Shown piece after piece: positions 46,904-58,524 of a DNA stretch of 64,000 nt. The DNA lies in NCBI GenBank assembly GCA_035578155.1, contig JAPWDM010000001.1:85144150-85208149 (forward strand). Reading direction: 5' to 3'. Position numbers and translations under genes: made by a program. The DNA comes from Brachynemurus nebulosus (taxonomy: Eukaryota; Arthropoda; Insecta; Neuroptera; Myrmeleontidae). The notes under the pieces are model-generated. The model was given only the letters and a program-made list of their open reading frames with translations, searched no databases and was not told where the DNA came from. Positions within the stretch are counted from its first letter, which is position 1. Each line of letters starts with the position of its first letter.

Positions 46904-47337
46904 TTGAGGTGTCTGTTATAAAAGAATGGCTGTATAATTGTTTCCAATTACATGAAAATTTAGGCATGCAGTTATGCCGGAGCCCGCCTGGCTTTCATGT
47001 TTACACAGGAACTGATTATACAGCTTCTTTCTTTAAGAAAGGAAAAATTCGTCCTTACAACCTTTTACAAAAAAATTCTAAACTGCAGAAAGTATTCATT
47101 TCTTTGACAGATTCGTCAAATATTCCTGACGATGATGTCGAAATATTGCAAGAATTCACCGTACAGCTATACAACATAAAAAATTGTAGAACCGTTAATG
47201 CAGCAAGACATGAAATATTTGAACAGTTTTACTCAGCCAATAATACATGTGAATATTTTTTTAATGAACTAAAAAATTTTTTCTACATAGTAGAAAGAAG
47301 GCTTTTACGCTCTGTGAAGCAAGCGAAAAACAGATGA
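46904..47337 (+). pseudogene. Nuclease-like pseudogene, part 4: C-terminal half of FEN1/XPG-like domain
   Basis: The frame resumes as EVSVIKEWLYN, QLCRSPPGFHVYTGTDYTAS, then FFKKGKIRP and a helical tail, to a stop at 47,335-47,337. TGTDYT (Asp codon at 47,014-47,016) corresponds in place and shape to the LGSDY motif that supplies the last metal ligand in FEN1/XPG. The TTTTTTTCAG just before 46,904 looks like a splice acceptor, but no GT donor lies at the matching left point, so I read this as an insertion and not an intron. The C-terminus looks truncated relative to my recollection of the family. Confidence 0.65.
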
Positions 47338-48176
47338 TTGCCGAACACTGTTATTTTTTGCTTTAAAACGGTAAAGTAATATTTTGTCGCTCGCTAAACG
47401 TACATTTAATTACAAATCGGGTAGGCGTTGTTTGTACTTTCTGTGGCAACAAATAAACAGATTCTGAAGTTCATATTATTTTTATCTGTCAACAAGTGAA
47501 ATATAAATTTTATTAAATTTCAAAATAACTAACGTAAAAGGCCCTATCTCGGAACATTATTTTTAGGTGTGTCATTAAACTGGCTTCTAAAAATTAATAA
47601 ATAAATTAAACACCCATTTTTTTCTTAATAAGGATGAAACCAGGTTTTTTTTAATCCAATGAATATGTTTTTAAGAAAATATAACCCAAAAATTTTGATT
47701 TATTAATGTTTTTGTTTTATAATTTGTTGACATCTATAAAAAAACTAACAGAATATATTAACACCTTTAAAAAATCAACACGGACACCTAAAAAAGAACA
47801 CGTATGTAACGTACATGAGATACATCACATACATCTTCTGCCATCTTTTCACGTATAGTCAACTACGTATAGTTCACTTTGATATGTATAAAGTGAATAG
47901 AGATGGGATTCTACCCGGAATTTTTCCGGAAAAATTCCCAAAGTGGGTAAAAACGGGGTAAATTCCCGAAAAGTGGGAATTTATTTTAATTTACTATTTA
48001 GCGTATTATTTTGTATTTAAACTATCAAAACCACTGCTTAATAAAGAATATTTGCTAAATGTAAATAAATAATCTTTAAACTAAGGTTACTATATAATTA
48101 CACAAGCTAGGTAAGACGAAAAGAAGAGTAATATAATATTTTCAGTTAAATATGTTAATTACTGTTACTGACAAAT
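47338..48176. other. Intergenic sequence, one possible worn MITE
   Basis: Positions about 47,905-47,980 hold GGGAATTT/AAATTCCC-rich sequence (CCCGGAATTTTTCCGGAAAA) that may be a hAT-like end. AACACGTATGTAAC at 47,797 matches 12 of 14 positions of the GTYACRTAYGTRAC motif, possibly by chance. Confidence 0.4.
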
Positions 48177-48701
48177 TATTATAAATTGATTATAATGGCT
48201 TAATTTATGCTCCATTACTCCCATTGATCTGGTCGGCAATAGAATATTTCCAAAAAAAAATAGTTTTCGATACTTTTCGAAAACGTAAACTTTTGATTGT
48301 AAATATCTTGTAAATGGTGCATCGTAGCTCAAAAATAACGAAATTTTTGAAGGTTTAAGCGAAGCAAGTTGCGGATATTCTGAACAAGTTGGGACTATCA
48401 AAACCTACTTTTTGTTATCGAAAATTATCGATACCGAGTTACTCATCATAAATTGGTTATAACTAGTTAATTTAGGTTCTGTTAGTCCCATTGATCTGGT
48501 CAGTAACAGAGCAATCTTTTTAAAAACTACTTTTCGTTAACTTTCGCTGTCGAAAACTTTAATCGTAAATACCTCCTAAACCGTGCATCGTAGCTCAAAA
48601 ATAACGAAATTTTTGAAGGCTTAAGCGAACCAGGTTATGGGTACTTCGAACATATTAGGATTATCAAAACCTACTTTTCGTTATCAAAAATTATCGATAT
48701 C
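48177..48701 (+). repeat. Two tandem ~260-bp units
   Basis: Both units contain CCCATTGATCTGGTC, TGCATCGTAGCTCAAAAATA, CGAAATTTTTGAAGG and ATCAAAACCTACTTTT, and end in AAAATTATCGATA. They start at about 48,177 and 48,446. Confidence 0.75.
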
Positions 48702-49928
48702 GAAAATAACGATATTTTTAAAATTTTAGTATGTAATTTTCGACATATTCGTTATCAATTTGTATTATAAAATTCTGTAAAATTGTTAGTAGCTTTTATT
48801 TCCAGTATTTTTACTTTTATAATGATGAATTCAGTTTACGCGATTTTTATCCGCGTAAACTGAATCCCCGTGGAAGGGATATTCACGTAAATTGAGGGAC
48901 CGGTGTATATACAGCGCGAGTTTTTCGAGAGTTGCCATTCGATTTATTCCTAAAATATGCATCTAATCGAAAAAAAGGTTATATGAAAAATATTCAAAAT
49001 AGAGGGGGCCATTAATGAAAAATTGTTCCAGACTTCTAGGACCTACGGTTTTTTTGGAATAGAAAAAAAAATTTTTTCAAATGGAAACATGTTGAAATGT
49101 TTTTTAAAAATTAGTTTATTACTTCAAATTACCAATTATACTAAAATTTTCATTATTTTATTTCATATTTTTGAGAAATTGCATTTTTAAGTTTTAATTT
49201 TCAAAACTCGTGGTCAAGTTTGTTTAAACGAACGCAAAAAATACGGTCCATTTTAAATTTAGATTAAAAAAAATACAACATAAGTTGTAATGGTATGTTC
49301 GCATTAATCTCTTACCATAAAACAAAATTAATTAATTAAATACATTAATTATTAAAATAATTTGTAGTTTTTCCTCAAATATTTAACTCAGTATTCAATT
49401 AAAAGTCATCAAATTATAGCTGTAGTTTTAATTTTTAATATTTAATATTACACCACACTAAAGAAGTCAAAATCTAGTAGGTTTAAAATAGGCATTATGT
49501 ACTTACTAAACTTTTTAAAACGTAGTAATAAACCTAATAAATTTGGAACCTGTATTTATAGTTTCTTATCGAAATGCATAGATTTAATGTTAATACGAGT
49601 AACTATAATAAATATTGTCAAATATTTTAACTTAACCCTGTTTAAAGAAAAGTAAAAAAATTGTCCAAAAAACATTTTGAGCTTGCAATATGTCTAAAAA
49701 GGAAAAAATATGGTTTTATTCATTTTCATTAGTGTATCGTGTAAGTCAATATATTTTTTTTTTATTTTCAATAATTTTAATATAGGAGCAATTCCATGTA
49801 TAAATCGATCACCCAAAAATGGCATGTTCTCCAAATTTAATTTCCCTGTGTATATAATAAGTTTAAGTGGTCTTGAGCTATGTACTCGAATATTATTGAA
49901 TTATCTTCTACTTTGTCGGAGTTATAAT
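48702..49928. other. Intergenic sequence with one transposon end
   Basis: At 48,833-48,915, TTCAGTTTACGCGATTTTTA pairs with CCGCGTAAACTGAA as a hairpin, followed by TTACGT...GAGGGACCGGTGTA, which looks like the right end of a pogo-type element. Its left end was not found. The rest is unremarkable AT-rich sequence. Confidence 0.4.
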
Positions 49929-50139
49929 TATTCAAAGTTGCGTTCAAGGTCACAAAATGGGGATTCCCCAAAATATTTTATCAATTTTTACCGAATCTAA
50001 GAATAATTAAAAAATAATTACATGTGACATTGAATGTACTTTACATACACTTTCAATCAGACCGATTTCCATCCCAATATATGCACATGTATTGAAGTAA
50101 TTGCAAGTTTTATTTTTTTCTTTAATCGCTTATACTGAA

Positions 50140-52225
50140 AATACCTCATCTTCGATTTTCGATTTTCTTTTTTTAAATTAAAGTAATTGGTCCCCTCTAT
50201 AACTTGGTACTCGATTTTCTTTGTTTTTGTAAGCTTTACGGATTTTACGGGGCTCAGTTTTAAAAATACGTGGATTTTTTAACTAATTTATAAAATAAAG
50301 TATTAATTATAATATTACTCCACCTTTGATTTTCGATATTTTTTTTTAATCAAAGTACTCAGTCCCCTATCATAATGTGGTACTCGATTTTCTTTGTTTT
50401 TTTTTTTTTTTTTTTTTTTTTTTTGAATTTCACGGATTTTACGGGACTCAGTTTTAAAAAAATACGAAGTTTTTTAATTAATTGTTAAAATAAAGTATTA
50501 ATTGTAACATTACAACACCTTTGATTTTCGATTTTCTTTTTTTAAATTAAAGTTTCGAGTCCACTTTATAAGGCGGTACTCGATTTTCTTTGTTTTTGAA
50601 TTTTACGGATTTTAAAGGACTCGGTTATAAAAACAATTGGAAAATTTTTTAACTAATTGTTAAAATAAAGTATTAATTAACACATTACCGCACCGTTAAT
50701 TTTCGATTTTCTTTTTTTTAAATTAAAGTTTAGAGTCCCCTTTATAACGTGGTACTCGATTTTCTATGTTTTTTTTGAATTTTAGGGATTTTACGGAGTG
50801 CAGTTTTAAAAAAATACGTGAATTTTTTAGCTAATTGATAAAATAAAGTATTAATTATAACATTACCGCACCTTTGATTTTCGATTTTCTTTTTTTAAAT
50901 TAAAGTTTAGAGTCCCCTTTATAACGTAGTACTCGATTTTCTATGTTTTTTTGAATTTTAGGGATTTTACGGGGCCCAGTTTTTAAAAAATACGTTAATT
51001 TTTTAGCTAATTGGTAAAATAAAGTATTAATTTTAATAGTGTTTCATTTTTGATTTTTCATATTTATATTTTAAATTAAAGTTGACAGTCCTCTTGATAA
51101 TGTGGTACTCGATTTTCTTTGTTTTTTTAAGTTTCATGGATTTTACGAGGCTCGGTTTTTAAAAAATACATGAATTTTTTAATTAATTGATAAAATAAAG
51201 TATTAATTTTAATAGTGTTTCATTTTTGATTTTTCATATTTATATTTTAAATTAAAGTTGACAGTCCTCTTGATAATGTGGTACTCGATTTTCTTTGTTT
51301 TTTTAAGTTTCATGGATTTTACGAGGCTCAGTTTTTAAAAAATACATGAATTTTTTAATTAATTGATAAAATAAAGTATTAATTTAAATGTTACCTAAAC
51401 TTTGATTATCCATATTTATTTTTTAAATTATAGTTTGGAGTACCCTCTATAATAGAATTCTGAATTTTATTACATATTATTAATATTTACTTATTTTTTT
51501 TTTTTTTTTTTTTTTGACTTTAGAATATTTTTAAAATAAAATTTTATGAAGAAACAATATTAAAATTAATACTTTATTTTACCAATTAGTTAAAAAATTA
51601 ATGTATTTTTTAAAAACTGAGCCCCCTAAAATCCATGAAATTCAAAAAAGCAAAGCAAATCGAGTACCACGTTATAAAGGAAACTCTAAACTCGAATTGA
51701 AAATATAAATATAAAAAATCAAAAATGAAACACTATTAAAGTGAATACTTCATTTTACCAATTAGCTAAAAAATTCATGTTTTTTTTTAAAACTCACCCC
51801 CGTAAAATCCCTAAAATTCAAAAAAAAAAAATAGAAAATCGAGTACCGCGTTATAGCGGGGACTGAGTACTTTAATTTAAAAAAAGAAAATCGAAAATCA
51901 AAGGTCTGGTAATGTTATAATTAATACTTTATTTTAACAATTAGTTAAAAAATTCATGTATTTTTTACAAACTAAGCCCCGTAAAATCCACAAAACTCAA
52001 AAAAACAAAGATAATCGAGTACCACGTTATCAAGGGGACTCTAAACTTTAATTTAAAATATAAATATGGAAAATCAAAAATGAAACACTATTAAAATTAA
52101 TACTTTATTTTCCCAATTAGCTAAAAAATTCACGTATTTTTTTAATACTGAACCCCGTAAAATTCAAAAACACAAAGAAAATCGAGTACCACGTTATAGA
52201 AGAGACTGAGTACTTTAATTTAAAA
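50140..52225. repeat. ~175-bp tandem units in two opposed blocks
   Basis: Forward units carry GGATTTTACGGGGCTCAGTT, AAATAAAGTATTAATT, TTTGATTTTCGATTTTCTTT and GTGGTACTCGATTTTCTTTG. Their GGATTTTACGG sites lie near 50,241, 50,433, 50,608, 50,787, 50,961, 51,137 and 51,314. From about 51,540 the units are inverted, with sites near 51,620, 51,790, 51,970 and 52,140. One more inverted unit continues at 58,083-58,270 beyond the insertion. Neighbouring units at 51,050-51,400 are almost identical, pointing to recent local duplication. Confidence 0.8.
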
Positions 52226-52381
52226 ATACCCCTGTCGCAACATCTGCATAACATAGCGAATTTCCAATCATAAAAGTTACTTTTTTTCGAAAACCCGCTT
52301 ACCTAGAATAATGGTTCAAAATGTATTTTCTGTGATTTTCTTGGTTCTTTACCACAATGTAAAAAAATTGGAAAAACTTTT

Positions 52382-54611
52382 AAAGAGTGTGGCGGGGTAA
52401 CTATGGGGTAGCGGCCCCAGACGTGTTTTGGGCTGATATTTTTTTTATAAGATGGCCTAATCAAATGTAGCTTTTTCCTACATTTTCAGGTCATTGCACG
52501 CACTACTTTCTTAGAAAATAATATTAATAATTTTTTGAAAAAAATTTTCTTTTTCTTTAATGGCTTTGTATATTTAATTGGTTTTGATATATGTGTTAGC
52601 TAAGGTAAAGTACTATTATATTCTACAATCTACACGCCAGCTTTTAAAAAGAAAAAAATAATATGAATATTTCATTTTTTTTTTAAATTTTTCCCCGCTT
52701 ATATGCCCTGGCACACCAACGAAATTTTTTCTGTGAAAACCTCTAACAATACACTAACTCGTGTATTTTTTTCAGATTTTTCGTGTGGATGGAAGGGGGT
52801 CAAAAATTAACAAAAAGTATTGCCGGGTTTGCATGGGCAATGTGCCTCCCAATAGCAACTCATAGCAATAACTAAGTGTACTAATGGTATGGTAAGGTTA
52901 TAAGGAACTGATATCTACAACCTTCCCGAATAAAGCCGAGTAGTTACGGAGATAACTAAAAAAATATCCAAAAATGACTGCTTTCTGAAAATAATTTTTT
53001 TCTCGGTAACTACTCAATCTAGGAAAGTAATTCCAAATCCACATGAAAGCAAATACTACCGAAAATATTAGACGTATTTGTTAACGTGCCACCCCTCGTT
53101 ATTAAGGAAAATAACATAGATAAAATCCGACCCAATGTTATTTTATGTGGCTTATTCTGTTAAGTGACTCCTTCTAAAAAATACAGTAACTTCGTCTTAA
53201 TGTACTTTATTACCATACAACGTTTTATATAAAGACAAGGGGTGCAACATATTTAAAAAAATGTTTGTCACCCGTAATCTGTCGAACAGACTTTCCAGTA
53301 AGTTCGATCCAGAAATTAAACGTGTCAATCGGAAACTCTTTAAAAATAAAATGTTGTGTTTAATTAAATATTTTTCTCTCTCCTAGTTTTCTAGATAATT
53401 AGGGAAAATCGAAAAAGGGTAAAATCAAATGCAAGGGATCTGCCTCCGAAAGAAAATCATATCAATAACTATGCTGTCGTTTTGGTAACTCTGTAGGTAC
53501 TTCATATGTATGTACTTCCGTAGACCAAAACAAATCAGTTATGGAAATACAATAAAAAATTGTGAGAAAATGTGTTTGAAAATGTGAGAAAATCTAAAAA
53601 ACTATAGAAGATAGAAGAAAGCACTTTATTAGACATAACACTTTATTTTTAAAGAGCTTTCGATTGCCATGCTGTATTCCAGGGTCGGACCAACTGGAGG
53701 GGCTGTTCAAGAGATTAGGAATGAAAAATATTTTTTTTTATTATGTTGCACCCCTTGAATTTATATGAAACATTGTACGGTAATAAAGTACATTAAGACA
53801 CAATTAGTGTATTTTTTTGGAAGTGGTCAGTCAATAGGAACCCCATAAAAATAACACTGGGTCGGATTTTATCTATGTTATTTTCCTTAATAACGAGGGG
53901 TGGCACGTTAACAAATACGTCTAATATTTTCGGTAGTATTTGCTTTCATGTGGATTTGGAATTACTTTCCTAGATTGAGTAGTTACCGAGAAAAAAATTA
54001 TTTTCAGAAAGCAGTCATTTTTGGATATTTTTTTAGTTATCTCCGTAACTACTCGGCTTTATTCGGGAAGGTTATAGATATCAGTTCCTTATAACCTTAC
54101 CATACCATTAGTACACTTAGTTATTGCTGAGTTCCTATTGGGAGGCACATTGCCCATGCAAACCCGGCAATACTCTTTGTTAATTTTTGACCCCCTTCCA
54201 CCCACACGAAAAATTTGAAAAAAATACACGAGTTAGTGTATTGTTAGAGGTTTTTACAGAAAAAATTTCGTTGGTGTGCCAGGGCAAATAAGCGGTGAAT
54301 AAAATTTTTAAAAAAAAATGAAATAGTCATATTATTTTTTTCTTTTTAAAAGCTGGCGTGTAGATTGTAGAATATAATAGTACTTTACCTTAGCTAACAC
54401 ATATATCACAACCAATTAAATATATCAAGCCATTAACGAAAAAAAAATTTTTTTTCAAAAAATTATTAATATTATTTTCTAAGAAAGTAGTGCGTGCAAT
54501 GACCTGAAAATGTAAGAAAAAGCTACATTTGATTAGGCCATCTTATAAAAAAAATATCAGCCCAAAACACGTCTGGGGCCGCTACCCCATAGTTACCCCG
54601 CCACACTCTTT
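52382..54611. mobile_element. 2.2 kb palindromic element, ~880-bp arms
   Basis: AAAGAGTGTGGCGGGGTAAC at the left and GTTACCCCGCCACACTCTTT at the right start a near-perfect inverted repeat. It runs inward to about 53,263 and 53,730 (GACAAGGGGTGCAACAT and its inverse) with a spacer of about 470 bp. I saw only occasional single-base differences. No coding frame in arms or spacer. It interrupts the HINE-like body within its TTTTGAATAAGTGG region. Confidence 0.85.
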
Positions 54612-54949
54612 TGGCAAATTGTTTGCAAAAAACTCATTTTTTTGAGGTTTTTGGAATTGGACGTGTCTGACTGGAGAACTCATACAAAATTTTTGGATTT
54701 CCAACGTTTTATTGTTTTATTATATTTGCATCCCAAACTAGTATCTATCCTATAAATATAACAAGTTTCATCCAAAATGAATTTCTCGGAAATATAGGCA
54801 CTTAAATTTTCGAAATTTCTAAATTAATTTAAAATAGAGTTAGTCTCCAGAAATTTTGTATTATGGTAAATTTAATTTAATAAATGACAAGTATATAAGT
54901 ATAGTAATTATAAAGCATTCGCATAGAACAATAGTTTTAAGTATACATG

Positions 54950-55440
54950 CACATAAGCAAAATAATTTTTGAATTTTCCTGAAGGAAGGAAATATTTTCC
55001 CGTAATAAAAAGTATCCTAAATGTTGACGCAGGTAATAAGTTATCACTACACCAGATTTCATAAAAATCCGTTCAATAAGTTTTCGCGTAATATGTGCAC
55101 ATGCTCAAAAAGTTTTTTTATTTTCCTGTGGGAATGAGCCACTTTCCCGAAATAAAAAGTATCTGAGATGCTGACTCAGGTAATAAGTTATCACCACACC
55201 AAATTGCATCAAAATCCGTTCAATAGTTTTTGCGTACTGTATGCACATGCTCAACATGGTTTTTCCATTTTCCCGTGGGAATGAGACCTTTTCTCGAAGT
55301 AGAAAGTAGAAAGTATCTTAGATGTTGATCCGGGTAATAAGTTGTCAGCACACCAAATTTCATTAAAATCCATCCAGTAGTTTTTGTTTGATGCGTGAAC
55401 AGACGAACAGACAGACAGACAGACAGACAGACAAAAATTT
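54950..55440 (+). repeat. Tandem ~120-bp units ending in (ACAG)n, RTE-like 3' tail
   Basis: Three units contain AAAAAGTATC, GATGTTGACNCAGGTAATAAG, ATCA[CG]NACACCA and TTCATNAAAATCC[AG]TNCA followed by GTTTTTGCGT. They end in an (ACAG)n run at about 55,400-55,432. A tail of this kind (AAAATCCGTTCAGTAGTTTT then CAGACAGA) is characteristic of insect non-LTR retrotransposon/SINE 3' ends. No reverse transcriptase is present. Confidence 0.6.
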
Positions 55441-56560
55441 TAAAAATCGCTGTTTTGATATCTACATCGATAATTATTTACAGTATCTACACAATTTTTA
55501 AAAAAATATTCCCTATACAGAAACGGTCTCGTTACATTTGTATTATATCTATAGATTACCTATTAATGGCCCTTTATATAAAATATTAATTTTTTTTTCA
55601 AAATAAATCACCCCCTGTTCTAGGAAATATATATTTTTTAAATTTTTATAAAATTTCTTATGAAAGTGAGCTTCTTAGACAATTTTATTTTCAAGAAAAT
55701 GTATTAAAACATGAACATTTAAATGTTGGCTATTTCTGTATTGTGGCGCTATCAGTTGTTCGCGTTAGTTAACTACTTTATTTAAAAGTTCGAATAAAAT
55801 TCCAGTCATTTTAATTTTTAATTGTTCAGGAACTTCAGTATCATAGAAGCAAGCAAAATAATATTACAATTTATTTATGTAGATACATATATGATGGAAA
55901 GTTAAGAAAAGAAAATGTTTTTTTGGAAGTTCGTGTTTAAGGTAAAATCGAAAAAACTTGGAAAATTTAATTAGTAATTAATTTTTTAAAAATATTTTTA
56001 GGTTTGGTTTTAAATGAATCTACTGTTGATCTTTTAATATGATACTGAACTATTCATTATTTAAAATGAAAAATTGTGTACTTATTAGATGATGAAAATA
56101 AAAAATTAGTAGTTGGAAAAACCGGAACAAATCGAAGTCAAAAGTCTGTCGGGACACCGGAGCTAGAACCGTGACAAATCCGGGAAAACCAAGACGTATG
56201 GACACTCTACACGGATTGTGAATGTTATAAACTTTAAGTTTTGATTTTTAAGCATATTATGAGTGAAATTGAAAATTAACAACGTGTGAAATTTGACATT
56301 TTAGTTAAAGTGCATATAAAATATAATACCTACATGTTTTTATAAAAATGCAAATATAAATAAATGTTTTCTGTTTTTTTTTTTTTTTTATTTTAATTGT
56401 TATTAATTATTTGGCTTTTTTAATAATTTAGAATTTTTCTGTCAAATGAATAAATTCTGAAAATATGAATTTATGACATAATTTCAGTAAAAGTGAAAAT
56501 GAAATTTTTCACCCACACTTTTGTAGTGCCAATGTACAATATCACTGGATCCCAATTTTC
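55441..56560. other. AT-rich stretch, nothing recognised
   Basis: It lies between the RTE-like tail and the long HINE-like body. No paired repeats or coding similarity seen. Confidence 0.45.
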
Positions 56561-57887
56561 AAATGGATAGATAATTTCAAACAATCACCCGCTAGTTAAT
56601 TATCGCTAGATTTGATGCTAGAAAATTGAGAAAAAACAGGTCATATAGATTTTTTTTTATTTAGATTTTATTTGTAATGATTGAATTACAAAATTCAAAA
56701 GGATGTTAAAAAATGTGTGTATTCACTATGAGCTTTTGCCTGTAGTAAATCCAGCTGCTCAAAATCGGTTCCAATATATCAGTTGGTCAGGACGGCATTT
56801 GTACATAATTTTAATATTTTCTTTAAGAAATAGTATTTTTTTTTTTAAATACTTGTTTGATTTTTTCAAGGCGAGTACTTTTTACGATGTGTGTTTACCA
56901 AATTCTACAAAATAATTAAAAAAAAAAAATCATTGTAACCCTACTATTTTGAAATTTTCAAAAAAATATCATGAAAATTACCTCATATATGCTTTTTCTG
57001 AGTTAATTATTGAAAAATATTCTATTTTCCGAGATTTTTAAGGTAAAACGAGCAGATGTATGGTTTTTGTTAAACAAATTTCAGATCTTTAATACATTTT
57101 TGCCTTAAAAAAATAAATATTTAATATTTTCAAAAATGTATGATACAACTTGTCAAAATTTAAAATTATTTGTTTTGTTGTCAAAAGAAAAAAAAAACTG
57201 AATGTGCAAATTTATTTACCACTAAAATGATGGGTTTATACATATAATTATAACGTAGTATTGTCATTTGGATAGAAAATTACGTAAAAATATTATTGTT
57301 TGAATATGATTTAACGAAATTTTTATGCGATTGTAGCAAGCTCTTATTAATTTTAGGAAGGTGTAAACATCATCTAAATTCTGATCATATCACATAAAAA
57401 ACTGCGCCGTGATTTTTTATCTAAAAAAAAATGGAATAGAGATACATTATAAAAACATTTAACTGACAAAGAAAAAGAATATAGCCGAATCGTTAAATTG
57501 GATTAAAAAAATCATGACACGCTACTTAAAAAGCGGTTTTTTTCGAATTTAGCTCGTAAAAAATGAGACAGAAAAAAAAAGAATGCGAGTGCGAGTGAAA
57601 TGGAGAACGACATATTTCCTAGTTTTTCTCGAAAAGTAAGTAATTTAGAGCAACGGTATAAAAACATTTTTTATGCATTTTACCTTTTACTAGGGCTTGG
57701 TGTAAAAAAAAATTTGAAAAATTGCTTAATTCTGGCAAAAAACTCATTTTGTTGACAAAAAACGCCCGGAAAACCTACTTCTGGGCATCCGACGTGTCTG
57801 GCTAACGAACTCATCCAACGATTTGGAAAATCGAATTCGCACACAAAATTTCATAAGCATTAAACGTTTCGTTCGAGAGTTATCGCG

Positions 57888-57968
<81 letters not shown>

Positions 57969-58524
57969 TTTAGTGAATATCATTTTCGTATTCTAGGGAC
58001 CTCAAAACATATTTCTGATATGGTCCCGGGCTTAGGTTGCACCATGACACCTGGCGTAAAAGCTGAATTTCCAGTTTTGGAAATTCGCTAAAAGAAAATC
58101 GAACATCAAAGGTGGGGTAGTGTTATAATTAATACTTTATTTTAACAGTTAGTTAAAAAATCCACGTATTTTTAAAACTGAGCTCCGTAAAATCCGTAAC
58201 GCTTAAAATAACAAAGAAAATCGAGTACCAAGTTATAGAGGGGACCAAGTACATTAATTTAAAAAAAGAAAATCGAAAATTGAAGATGAGGTATTTTCAG
58301 TATAAGCGATTAAAGAAAAAAATAAAACTTGCAATTACTTCAATACATGTGCATATATTGGGATGGAAATCGGTCTGATTGAAAGTGTATGTAAAGTACA
58401 TTCAATGTCACATGTACTCATTTTTTAATTACTCTTAGACTGAAAAAATTGATAAAATATTTTGGGGAATCCCCATTTTGTGACCTTGAAAGCAACTTTG
58501 AATAATAATAACTATAATTTTTTT

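Larger units (their letters stand above)
37772..47337 (+). pseudogene. Decayed gene of a repetitive family with a FEN1/XPG-like nuclease domain
   Basis: Five coding segments in order (37,772-38,029; ~38,682-39,535; 39,965-40,631; 41,426-43,399; 46,904-47,337) read as one protein with a Cys/His N-terminus and a C-terminal domain whose acidic motifs resemble FEN1/XPG nucleases. I recognise the overall layout as a large uncharacterised multi-copy family in arthropods and other animals, but cannot name it. It is broken by stops, frameshifts near 39,200, 39,425, 40,093, 40,613, 41,513 and 42,640, and three insertions. Two insertions (39,540-39,964 and 43,400-46,903) leave the frame continuous when removed, so they postdate a better-preserved copy. 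An early intron (38,030-38,206; GTACGT...CCAG) shows it is not a processed copy. Ends of the parent element were not found. Confidence 0.8.
52226..58082 (+). mobile_element. Long HINE-like element inserted in the foldback array, itself interrupted
   Basis: The left end is TACCCCTGTCGCAAC and the right end GGAAATTCGCT, with AAAA on both sides. The uninterrupted array unit reads TTTAATTTAAAAAAAGAAAATCG, so insertion fell in the A-run. The 3' end shows a stem-loop (TTTCCAGTTTTGGAAA) just before CGCTAAAA. The interior holds the 2.2 kb palindrome, an RTE-like tail and, from about 56,560, the long body seen inverted at 6,962-8,740, with (TA)n at 57,891-57,964. Confidence 0.65.
49929..58511. mobile_element. 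Foldback-like structure with ~430-bp inverted outer arms
   Basis: From 49,929 (TATTCAAAGTTGCGTTCAAG, TGGGGATTCCCCAAAATATT, CAATCAGACCGATTTCCATC) to about 50,340 the sequence is repeated in inverse at 58,083-58,511 with only scattered differences. Between them lie tandem units that switch orientation, and a 5.9 kb insertion of another element. Without that insertion the structure is about 2.7 kb and nearly all inverted repeat. No coding sequence. Confidence 0.7.
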
